The notes under the pieces: generated by a model
The model's input: only the letters and a program-made list of their open reading frames with translations
What the model was told of the DNA's origin: nothing
Databases searched by the model: none
Program-made: the position numbers and the translations under genes
Shown: in pieces, positions 28,055 to 33,758 of the stretch
How the letters are laid out: each line of letters starts with the position of its first letter
How positions within the stretch are numbered: the stretch's first letter is position 1
Origin: an uncultured Granulosicoccaceae bacterium
GTDB lineage: Bacteria > Pseudomonadota > Gammaproteobacteria > Granulosicoccales > Granulosicoccaceae
Reading direction: 5' to 3'
Assembly (NCBI GenBank): GCA_937920585.1
Contig: CAKZSB010000335.1
Coordinates: forward strand, 1 to 33,758
DNA length: 33,758 nucleotides

Positions 28055-28088
28055 TGATTAGTCGGTGCCAGCGTGGTGCGGCTAATCA
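28055..28088. repeat. Inverted repeat upstream of the STAS gene
   Basis: TGATTAG (28055-28061) and CTAATCA (28082-28088) are perfect inverted arms with a 20-base gap. A separate perfect 10-bp palindrome CGGATATCCG lies at 28009-28018. Both are in the 202-base gap between tadA and the STAS gene, where no gene or clear sigma70 promoter is visible. They are candidate operator or RNA-structure elements for the operon. Confidence 0.35.
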
Positions 28089-28122
28089 AGGGTAATGGCG
28101 TGAGTCTCAGAGTAAATTACGC

Positions 28123-28428
28123 GTGAGTGTCATATTCGAACGTTCCGAGAACGGTGAGGAGATAACCGTCTCTGTTGAGGGCCGGTTTGATTATCGCCTT
28201 TATGAGTCTTTCAAGGCTTCATACAGTGATGTAGGTGATATTGGCAGGCAAGTCAACGTGGACCTGAGCAGCACAGAATACATGGATAGCAGCGCGCTGG
28301 GCATGTTGCTGATGCTGCGTGAGCACGTCGGTCGGGCTGCGAAGATTCTGCTCAAGAACCCGACACCCGACGTAATGCGCGTGTTGACTATCGCCAACTT
28401 CGACAAGCTCTTCGCCATTGAGTCCTGA
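28123..28428 (+). CDS. STAS-domain anti-sigma factor antagonist (RsbV/SpoIIAA-like)
   Basis: This is a 101-residue single-domain STAS protein, the antagonist in partner-switching systems. The unphosphorylated form binds an HATPase-type kinase and frees that kinase's other target; phosphorylation blocks this. The phospho-site motif YMDSSALGMLL places the probable phosphoserine at Ser56, with Asp55 before it as in SpoIIAA and RsbV. Beta strands ITVSVEGRF and VNVDLSS precede it. The start is a GTG at 28123; no ATG gives a sensible N-terminus. It overlaps the HATPase gene by 11 bases, so the products are presumably made together. The regulated target is unknown. Confidence 0.9.
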   Translation: MSVIFERSENGEEITVSVEGRFDYRLYESFKASYSDVGDIGRQVNVDLSSTEYMDSSALGMLLMLREHVGRAAKILLKNPTPDVMRVLTIANFDKLFAIES

Positions 28429-28945
28429 ACAAAATCTTCTGGATGATACGGTTGTCAGCAGGATACGCTGCTGGGATCTGACGGCGGAGGATCTGCGCTC
28501 TGATGAACTCGTGTCGTCGCTGGCGGAGTCGGTTTGTCGTGATTTCCAGCTCGATTTGCAAAGACCTGTCCTGTACATGATCTTCAGTGAGTTGATGTCC
28601 AACGCCATCGACCACGGGGTGTTGGGCCTGGCTTCCTCGATGAAGGAATCCGGCAGTGATGGATTCGAACGTTTCCTGAAAACCCGACAACAGCGCCTGA
28701 GCGAACTGGATCTTGCGCGCGTTGCTGTGGTTGTCGAGCATCGCCAGATCGATGACAGGGCGCCTCATTTGCGCATCACCGTGACGGACTTCGGGCCCGG
28801 TTTTGATTACGTCCGGGTCTGCCGCGAGCCAGTGGGGCTGATGACCTTGCACGGTCGTGGCCTGGCCATTCTTCGGCACCTGTGCAGCAGCGTGCGCCAT
28901 CGTGGCAATGGCAACTGCATCGAAGTTGAATTTCTGCTCGACTGA
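28418..28945 (+). CDS. Stand-alone HATPase (anti-sigma kinase-like ATP-binding protein)
   Basis: This 175-residue protein is one GHKL-type ATPase domain. The N box is ELMSNAIDHG (residues 58-67, with Asn62), the G1 box is TDFGPGFD (123-130), and the G2 box is HGRGLAIL (145-152). The helical insertion after DHGVLGL (residues 71-100) resembles the ATPase part of large REC-PP2C-HATPase regulators such as Pseudomonas HsbR, from memory. Here the receiver and phosphatase parts are missing, so it likely acts as a kinase or anti-sigma partner of the STAS protein. The start is a TTG at 28418 inside the end of the STAS gene, and no in-frame ATG fits. It converges with nfeD. Confidence 0.86.
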   Translation: MSPEQNLLDDTVVSRIRCWDLTAEDLRSDELVSSLAESVCRDFQLDLQRPVLYMIFSELMSNAIDHGVLGLASSMKESGSDGFERFLKTRQQRLSELDLARVAVVVEHRQIDDRAPHLRITVTDFGPGFDYVRVCREPVGLMTLHGRGLAILRHLCSSVRHRGNGNCIEVEFLLD

Positions 28946-28965
28946 TACTCGCCCGAGACAGTCGA
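28938..28965. terminator. Hairpin between convergent HATPase and nfeD genes
   Basis: TCGACT (28938-28943) pairs with AGTCGA (28960-28965), and an inner CTC-GCCC-GAG stem-loop lies between. It includes the HATPase stop codon and most of the 24-base gap before the nfeD stop. No T run is present, so it may be only a weak bidirectional 3'-end structure. Confidence 0.35.
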
Positions 28966-28969
28966 CATA

Positions 28970-29434
28970 CTACTGGTCTGGATTGACCAGCGAAACGATA
29001 AGTGAAGAACCTTCGATTCCGATAACTCTTACCGTCGCTCCCCGCGGTGCATCGTCGCCGATGACGCGCCAACGGGTGTTGTCGAGTTCAACCCGGCCAA
29101 TTCCATTGACGATTGGCTCGGAGAGCGTGGTGGTTCGCCCTTCGAATTGTCTGGCGCGACTATTCAGCGCCGGCTGATCGGTTTCTGGTTCTGATTTCGA
29201 TAGCAGTGCTCGCCCGGCAACGGTTGCAGCCACCGCCAGAATGGCAAACAGGCCAATCTGCAGTTGCCAGGCAAAAGCCGGCAACACGAGTACAATGATT
29301 CCGGTTAAAAGGGCGGAAGCGCCCAGCCATAAGAAAATACTCGCCGGTATCAGTAACTCCAGTGCGCACATCAGTGCGCCGGCCATGAGCCACAGCCACG
29401 GGTCGCCCACACTGTTGAAAATTTCCCAACTCAC
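28970..29434 (-). CDS. NfeD family membrane protein
   Basis: This 154-residue protein is a short NfeD (type without the ClpP-like protease domain). It has a membrane region (about residues 13-75) with the hydrophobic GALMCALELLIPASIFLWLG and a second long hydrophobic stretch, then a C-terminal OB-fold domain (about 90-152, GRTTTLSEPIVNGIGRVELD and later). NfeD proteins are encoded beside SPFH proteins and are thought to act with them in membrane quality control. It starts with GTG at 29434, 23 bases after the end of the SPFH gene, so the two form an operon. It resembles the E. coli YbbK partner of QmcA. Confidence 0.9.
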   Translation of the reverse strand: MSWEIFNSVGDPWLWLMAGALMCALELLIPASIFLWLGASALLTGIIVLVLPAFAWQLQIGLFAILAVAATVAGRALLSKSEPETDQPALNSRARQFEGRTTTLSEPIVNGIGRVELDNTRWRVIGDDAPRGATVRVIGIEGSSLIVSLVNPDQ

Positions 29435-29457
29435 GATATTTCTGCCCAGTCCGTTGC

Positions 29458-30396
29458 CTATTTCTTGGTATTGCCTTGCTGCCCGTCTTTGAATGCCTCT
29501 TTGGCGAGTTCCGAGATACCGGCCAGCGAACCGAGAATACCAGTCGTTTCCATTGGCAGATAGATCGTTTTCTGGTTGGGTGATGTAGCCATATCGCGCA
29601 TTGACTCGATATACTTCTGGGCGATGAAGTAGTTGAGCGCCTGGTGATTGCCGTTGCTGACCGCTTCAGAAACCATGGCGGTGGCCCGCGCCTCGGCCTT
29701 GGCTTCCCGCTCACGAGCCTCTGCATCGCGAAAGGCGGCTTCACGGCGGCCTTCAGCCTGCAGGATTGCCGCTTCCTTCTGGCCTTCGGCGCGCAGGATT
29801 TCCGCTTCTCGTTCGCCGGATGCGTTCAGGACCGAGGCGCGCTTTTCACGCTCGGCTTTCATTTGCTTGGCCATTGCATCAACCAGATCTCTTGGCGGGG
29901 CGATATCCTTGATTTCTATGCGGGTGATCTTGATGCCCCACGGCGAGGTCGCGTCGTCGACGACAGTGAGCAGTTTGGTATTGATCTGGTCGCGATGAGA
30001 GAGCAGTTCATCCAGCGCCATTGAGCCCATTACGGTGCGGATGTTGGTCATCACCAGGTTTATGGTTGCAGTTTCCAGCCGGTTGACCTCGTAGGCTGCC
30101 TTGGCGGCATCCAGCACCTGATAAAACACGACCCCGTCTACCTTCACAACCGCATTGTCGCGGGTGATGACATCTTGTGATGGCACGTCGCGGACCTGCT
30201 CCATCATGTTCATCTTGCGGCCGATCCGATCGAAAAACGGCACGATTATGTGCAGTCCGGGACGCAGCGTGCGGGTGTACTTGCCAAACCGCTCCACCGT
30301 GTATTCATTTCCCTGTGGCACAGTCTTGACCGCGCGATAGACGACAACAATACCCAGTATTGCCAGTGCCAACGCAAAGCCTGAATAGAAATCCAC
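29458..30396 (-). CDS. qmcA: SPFH/stomatin-family protein, QmcA-like
   Basis: This 312-residue SPFH (stomatin/prohibitin/flotillin) protein has one N-terminal membrane helix (about residues 5-23). The band-7 domain begins at VPQGNEYTVERFGKYTRTLRPGLH. A conserved MTNIRTVMGSMALDELLSHRDQIN segment follows, then a long Glu/Ala/Arg-rich coiled coil (about 190-250). E. coli QmcA is a large inner-membrane ring associated with FtsH. It starts with GTG at 30396, and GGGGA lies eight bases upstream; a nearby ATG is out of frame. It is divergent from the HAD gene, and nfeD follows. Confidence 0.93.
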   Translation of the reverse strand: MDFYSGFALALAILGIVVVYRAVKTVPQGNEYTVERFGKYTRTLRPGLHIIVPFFDRIGRKMNMMEQVRDVPSQDVITRDNAVVKVDGVVFYQVLDAAKAAYEVNRLETATINLVMTNIRTVMGSMALDELLSHRDQINTKLLTVVDDATSPWGIKITRIEIKDIAPPRDLVDAMAKQMKAEREKRASVLNASGEREAEILRAEGQKEAAILQAEGRREAAFRDAEAREREAKAEARATAMVSEAVSNGNHQALNYFIAQKYIESMRDMATSPNQKTIYLPMETTGILGSLAGISELAKEAFKDGQQGNTKK

Positions 30397-30497
30397 CGCA
30401 TGTTCCCCGATAATCGACGGCCCAGTGTAGCGGAAACGAGCAATCAGTAATGAAAATTCAAAGGCTTAGAAGGGGAAATTCATGTATCAAAACAAGA

Positions 30498-30526
30498 TTG
30501 TCATAGTGTCGGCATGGCGTTGTATT
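30498..30526 (+). promoter_or_regulatory. Candidate promoter for the HAD phosphatase gene
   Basis: TTGTCA (30498-30503), a 17-base spacer and TGTATT (30521-30526, four of six -10 matches). The predicted transcription start near 30533 lies just before the ATG at 30553 and after the ATG at 30514, which favours the later start codon. Confidence 0.45.
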
Positions 30527-30552
30527 GCGACGGATCCCGGCGTGAGTGCGCG

Positions 30553-31278
30553 ATGACCGGTGTGACCCTTGCGCAAATGGGTATACGCGCAATCAGTTTT
30601 GACCTCGATGAAACCCTGTGGCCGCTAGAGCCAGTCATTGTCGATGCCGAAGTGGCGTTTTATCAATGGCTTGAAGCGCACTGTCCTCGATTGACAGCAC
30701 GCTATAACGTTGAGCAGCTGCGTGCCCGCCGAATGGAAGTTGTGCAGAACAACCCGTCGCTGCGCAGTGACGTGACCCGCTCACGGGCCGAGGGTCTGCG
30801 GCTGGCGCTGGCCGATTGCGGGTACAGTGGCGCGGAAGCGGAACCCGCGATGGCAGTTTTTCAGCACGCCAGAAATCAGGTCGTCCCGTTTAATGATGTG
30901 TCATCGTCGCTGGCCGATCTCTCGTTTCATTATCGACTCGCGAGCCTGACCAATGGCAACGCCGATGTGACCGCCACACCACTCGGGCACTATTTCGATT
31001 GCATCCTTGCCGCAACACTCGAATTGCCGGCCAAGCCCGCCCCCGACATGTTTCGACAGGCCTGCCTTGAGCTCGGGGTTCAGCCCGAAGCGCTGCTGCA
31101 CATTGGTGATAATCCGCAAGCCGACATTGAGGGTGCGCGTGAGTTTGGATGTCGCACGGGCTGGATCAATCGCACTGAGATGAAGTGGCCCGATGACTTC
31201 GCGGCTGCTGATATCGTGCTTAATGACCTGTTCGATCTCGTGGCACTTGCGCCCCCGCTGCCGGGCGTTGGCGGGTAG
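30553..31278 (+). CDS. HAD-family phosphatase, YigB-like
   Basis: This HAD hydrolase has 241 residues from the chosen ATG. Motif I FDLDETLWP gives the nucleophile Asp17 and acid/base Asp19. The helical cap follows (about 28-110). Motif II is SLTNGN (Thr133), the motif III lysine is in KPAPDMF (Lys161), and motif IV is GDNPQADIEGA (Asp186 and Asp191). The helical cap and NGN motif resemble E. coli YigB, an FMN phosphatase of the riboflavin pathway, but substrate cannot be read from sequence. Starts at 30514, 30553 and 30577 are possible. I prefer 30553 because a candidate promoter would place the 5' end after 30514; none has a good ribosome binding site. Confidence 0.85.
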   Translation: MTGVTLAQMGIRAISFDLDETLWPLEPVIVDAEVAFYQWLEAHCPRLTARYNVEQLRARRMEVVQNNPSLRSDVTRSRAEGLRLALADCGYSGAEAEPAMAVFQHARNQVVPFNDVSSSLADLSFHYRLASLTNGNADVTATPLGHYFDCILAATLELPAKPAPDMFRQACLELGVQPEALLHIGDNPQADIEGAREFGCRTGWINRTEMKWPDDFAAADIVLNDLFDLVALAPPLPGVGG

Positions 31279-31301
31279 ACCATAAACACCATTGGTTTAT
31301 T

Positions 31302-31338
31302 CGCCAGGCCTGGCGGCAAAAGCGGTTGAGTCGCTTTT
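31302..31338. terminator. Palindrome and terminator-like hairpin after the HAD gene
   Basis: A perfect 14-bp palindrome CGCCAGGCCTGGCG (31302-31315) is followed by a second hairpin, AAAAGCG (31318-31324) pairing with CGCTTTT (31332-31338) around a seven-base loop. The A/T ends fit a short bidirectional terminator. It lies 23 bases after the HAD stop. Confidence 0.55.
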
Positions 31339-31351
31339 CGCAATCAATCAG

Positions 31352-31436
31352 TTGACAGTTTTTTGCATTCAGTTGGGTTAGGATTTGTCCGGACGAACAG
31401 GATGGTTGGAAATCATGATCGGCCACTCGCCGATTA
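31352..31436 (+). promoter_or_regulatory. Candidate control region of the two-component operon
   Basis: A perfect -35 hexamer TTGACA lies at 31352-31357. At normal spacing the -10 is poor; TAGGAT at 31379-31384 is 21 bases away, which suggests activator dependence. A near-perfect palindrome centred on GTCCGGAC (31387-31394, extended to TT...AA at 31384-31397) lies next to it. A leader hairpin follows (ATCGGC 31418-31423 with GCCGAT 31429-31434). These are candidates for autoregulation by the downstream response regulator. Confidence 0.4.
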
Positions 31437-31525
31437 TCGCCTGTGCAAAGGAATGGCCCAATCATGGAATCAACATCGACTCCTCTTAGCTGCACGCACA
31501 CAGATCAACGGTGTGAACATCAAGG

Positions 31526-32191
31526 ATGAGCGAGACCCCCGACGCTACACTGCGAAAAGTAGTAGTGGTTGAAGATGACCGCGCGACACTCGACTACATC
31601 GCAGGTGTTGCCGGCAGCGTTGTGCACACCAGAGTTGTCGCTACCAGCCAGAATAAAAAAGATGCGCTGCGGCTGATTCGGCAGTGGCACCCGGATATTG
31701 TGCTGTGCGATCTGGGTCTGCCGGATGGCAGCGGTATTGAGATTGTGAAGTTCGCCGCGTCGCTCGACATTCCCTGCATGGTGATATCCATACTGGATGA
31801 CGAAAACACTGTGCTGGGAGCTATCGAGGCGGGGGCCAGTGGTTACCTGCTAAAAGATCAAAGCCCGGAGAAACTCCAGCAGGCCATAGCAGACATGCTC
31901 GCCGGTGGTTCGCCTGTGACGCCAGCGATCGCAAGTTACCTGCTGAAGCAATTAAATGGTGCCGGGCCGGTGGGCAATGATACAGCCGGCGAGAGCCCGC
32001 TATCGAAGCGCGAAACGCAGGTGCTGGATCTGGCTGCACAGGGATATCGATCACGCGAGGTCGCGAACATGCTTTCCCTGTCGCCGCATACCGTTGCCAA
32101 CCATCAACGCAATGCCTATCGCAAGCTTGGCGTCAAGAACAAGTCCGAGGCAGTCGCGGTGGCTGTAAAAACGGGTTTAATCGACTTATGA
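31526..32191 (+). CDS. NarL/FixJ-family response regulator
   Basis: This is a 221-residue two-domain regulator. The receiver domain (about 10-125) has the acidic pocket Glu16-Asp17-Asp18, phospho-acceptor Asp62 in VLCDLGLPDGSG, Ser88 and Lys110 in GYLLKD. The C-terminal LuxR-type HTH (about 157-221) has SPLSKRETQVLDLAAQGYRSREVANML and SPHTVANHQRNAYRKLGV. Such proteins bind inverted repeats as dimers. The ATG at 31526 fits the family N-terminus, though AAGG directly abuts it and gives poor spacing. It is followed after 49 bases by a matching histidine kinase. Signal and target genes are not known. Confidence 0.93.
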   Translation: MSETPDATLRKVVVVEDDRATLDYIAGVAGSVVHTRVVATSQNKKDALRLIRQWHPDIVLCDLGLPDGSGIEIVKFAASLDIPCMVISILDDENTVLGAIEAGASGYLLKDQSPEKLQQAIADMLAGGSPVTPAIASYLLKQLNGAGPVGNDTAGESPLSKRETQVLDLAAQGYRSREVANMLSLSPHTVANHQRNAYRKLGVKNKSEAVAVAVKTGLIDL

Positions 32192-32240
32192 GCGTTTCAT
32201 GTTTTCGTGAACTGTTGCGGATTGCGAGGATTGATGTCAG

Positions 32241-33437
32241 ATGACAGTGCTGGCGGAGTGTCTGGAATTTTTCCGTAAGCTGCAGCGCAATGACAGGCTC
32301 AGTGAAGTCGAGCACCAACAGCTCAATCGAATTTTTCTGGATACATCGCCGCTTGGTTTGTTGTTGATCCTGCTTTTCGGTCTGGCCGGCCTTGTGTTGT
32401 GGAATCATGTTCCGCGTGTTCTGTTGGGTCTGTTTATTTTTGGCTTCATCGCCGATGTGGTAGCCAAGGTTTGTCTGGTCGAATATTACAAACGTCAGTC
32501 TCCCTATCAGCAGCAATCGGGCAATTGGCGGCGGGTTATTTTTTACGGTGTGTTATTCACCGGTAGCCTTTGGGGGGCATCGACACTGTTCCTGCTGGTG
32601 CCGATGCCGGTACCCAATCTGGTGGTGGGCATTGGCGTGTTTTGCCTGGTTATCATTATCGCGTTTACGCTGGCACGCAGCTATTTGCCAGTCCAGTCAA
32701 CCGGTACTGCGCTGACCTTTCTACCAATGTGCATAGCGTTACTCTTCAGTTCAGTGTGGCAGTATCAATTGCTGGCGGTCATGTTGATATGGGCGCTTGT
32801 GATGTTGCTGCTGATGTTCAGGAACTCTGCCGAGGCCGCCGCGAGCCAGATTACCGAGAAGGCCCGCCGCGAAGAACGCAACCACATGGTTCGGGAGCTA
32901 CACGATGGCATGGGAGCGCACTTGATGTCGGCAATCGCATTGGCCGAACATCAGCCCAATCCGCATCAGGTACAGTCGGCGTTGCGCGCAGCATTAGTTG
33001 AAATGCGCATGCTGGTGCATTCCGTTGACGGCAAGTCGCGAAGTCTGCAGCAAGTAATGGGTGGCTTGCGCGAGCATCTGGAACCCACGATTGAAAACGC
33101 CGGATTGCGATTGAACTGGCAGGTGGAATTGGCGGCGGGTGAACCGGTGCTGGAGATCACCGGGCAATTACATTTCACGCGCATCGTTCAGGAGTGCATT
33201 GCCAATATCATTAAACATGCGCAGGCTTCCTGCGTCACCGTAAGCACTGCCGTGCGCGACAGCTTTATTGATGTCGTGATTGCTGACGATGGTGCAGGAG
33301 AATGGCAAGTCGATTCAGTACGCGCTGGTGCCGGCACACAGAATATTGCCTATCGCATTGAACAACTGGGCGGGCACTTCGAACTCAGCCGAAAGGGCGG
33401 GGGCACAGTCGCCAGAATTTCGGTGCCGGGTCAGTAG
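32241..33437 (+). CDS. Membrane sensor histidine kinase (HisKA_3, NarX/UhpB/DesK type)
   Basis: This is a 398-residue kinase. Six predicted membrane helices (about 37-56, 57-80, 98-120, 125-147, 152-172, 175-194) have short loops and no periplasmic sensor domain, so it probably senses something in the membrane or cytoplasm. The dimerisation motif MVRELHDGMGAHLMSAI has the phospho-acceptor His221. The HATPase has the N box QECIANIIKHAQAS (Asn322) and ADDGAG (348-353). HisKA_3 kinases pair with NarL-type regulators, and the gene upstream is one. The ATG at 32241 has a distant GAGGA upstream. Its stop codon abuts the stop of the convergent hydrolase gene with no gap. Confidence 0.9.
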   Translation: MTVLAECLEFFRKLQRNDRLSEVEHQQLNRIFLDTSPLGLLLILLFGLAGLVLWNHVPRVLLGLFIFGFIADVVAKVCLVEYYKRQSPYQQQSGNWRRVIFYGVLFTGSLWGASTLFLLVPMPVPNLVVGIGVFCLVIIIAFTLARSYLPVQSTGTALTFLPMCIALLFSSVWQYQLLAVMLIWALVMLLLMFRNSAEAAASQITEKARREERNHMVRELHDGMGAHLMSAIALAEHQPNPHQVQSALRAALVEMRMLVHSVDGKSRSLQQVMGGLREHLEPTIENAGLRLNWQVELAAGEPVLEITGQLHFTRIVQECIANIIKHAQASCVTVSTAVRDSFIDVVIADDGAGEWQVDSVRAGAGTQNIAYRIEQLGGHFELSRKGGGTVARISVPGQ

Positions 33438-33758
33438 TCAGTTGTTGTGAGCGCCGGCAAGCGATAGTGTCAGCGCCACAATCAGATCCAGATTCTCGCT
33501 CGTGGATAATCGATGGTCCGCGTTTTTGATCAGTGTCAGCTCGGTATCTCCCGATGCGATTGCCTGCATTAATTCCAGTGATAACTGGTACGGCACATCC
33601 GGGTCTGCACAGCCGTGCAGCATGCGCACCGGTACGTGCACAGGCAGCGAACGTGCAGGGCTGAGCAGGCAGTGCTGTCGGCTGTCGGCAATCAGTTGCG
33701 GGCTGATCGGGTACGGGCTGCCATCGTCATATTCTGACGGCATCAGAACGGTTTCACC
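33438..33758 (-). CDS. Alpha/beta hydrolase, ABHD10-like, C-terminal part (5' end outside window)
   Basis: The last 107 or so residues of an alpha/beta hydrolase are visible, and the frame stays open to the window edge, so the Met at 33743 is probably internal. The conserved end contains PVRMLHGCADPDVPYQLSLEL with the likely catalytic Asp. NADHRLSTSENLDLI has the catalytic His (DHRLS). The nucleophile serine would lie outside the window. The pattern resembles bacterial relatives of ABHD10, a depalmitoylating thioesterase; substrate is unknown. Its stop lies directly against the stop of the convergent kinase gene. Confidence 0.8.
   Translation of the reverse strand, partial: GETVLMPSEYDDGSPYPISPQLIADSRQHCLLSPARSLPVHVPVRMLHGCADPDVPYQLSLELMQAIASGDTELTLIKNADHRLSTSENLDLIVALTLSLAGAHNN

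Noticed and set aside
31363-31572. Possible 69-codon gene in the gap before the response regulator
   Set aside because: It runs through the leader hairpin and into the regulator's start in another frame, lacks a ribosome binding site and has no recognisable motif; a control region explains the gap better.

Overview
The window looks like a stretch of core chromosome from a non-enteric gammaproteobacterium. Three things point there. The order ftsH-glmM-tpiA-secG-tRNA-Leu(GAG) and tRNA-fMet-rimP-nusA-infB-rbfA-truB-rpsO-pnp is classical gammaproteobacterial synteny. nuoC and nuoD are separate genes, and NuoC carries a loop insertion that I recall from Xanthomonas-type NuoC. NuoG is the mitochondrial/alpha-beta type without N7 cluster ligands. 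I cannot name the genus. I see no IS element, prophage, CRISPR array or integron. Codon use looks uniform, and no gene-free gap exceeds 300 bases.

Layout, left to right. (1) 1-3918: the 3' end of ftsH with its terminator, then glmM, tpiA, secG and tRNA-Leu(GAG). folP, usually between ftsH and glmM, is absent here. (2) 4086-18439: a complete 14-gene nuoABCDEFGHIJKLMN operon for respiratory complex I, tightly packed with several overlapping stop/start codons. It sits exactly between the two tRNA genes that flank the same junction in E. coli. (3) 18476-18631: an initiator tRNA with its own promoter and terminator. It has an unusual U1/U72 end mismatch. (4) 18682-27410: the translation and RNA-metabolism cluster rimP-nusA-infB-rbfA-truB-rpsO-pnp, with small hairpins at the nusA/infB, truB/rpsO and rpsO/pnp junctions. 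(5) 27453-27920: tadA, preceded by a strong 9-bp hairpin.

(6) 27921-33758 is the less conserved part. It holds a STAS anti-sigma-antagonist gene overlapping a stand-alone HATPase gene, which is a partner-switch pair with no phosphatase or sigma factor beside it. It then holds a minus-strand qmcA-nfeD pair (SPFH protein and NfeD partner), a YigB-like HAD phosphatase, a two-component system (LuxR/NarL-type regulator followed by a six-TM HisKA_3 kinase), and the C-terminal part of an ABHD10-like alpha/beta hydrolase on the minus strand.

Most of the window is housekeeping: proteolysis and peptidoglycan precursor supply, glycolysis, secretion, respiration, translation initiation, RNA decay. The most interesting items are the orphan STAS/HATPase switch, the U1/U72 initiator tRNA, the nuo operon's position between two tRNA genes, and hairpins placed against the ribosome binding sites of rpsO, pnp and tadA. 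I found no clear sign of an undescribed defence or mobile system.
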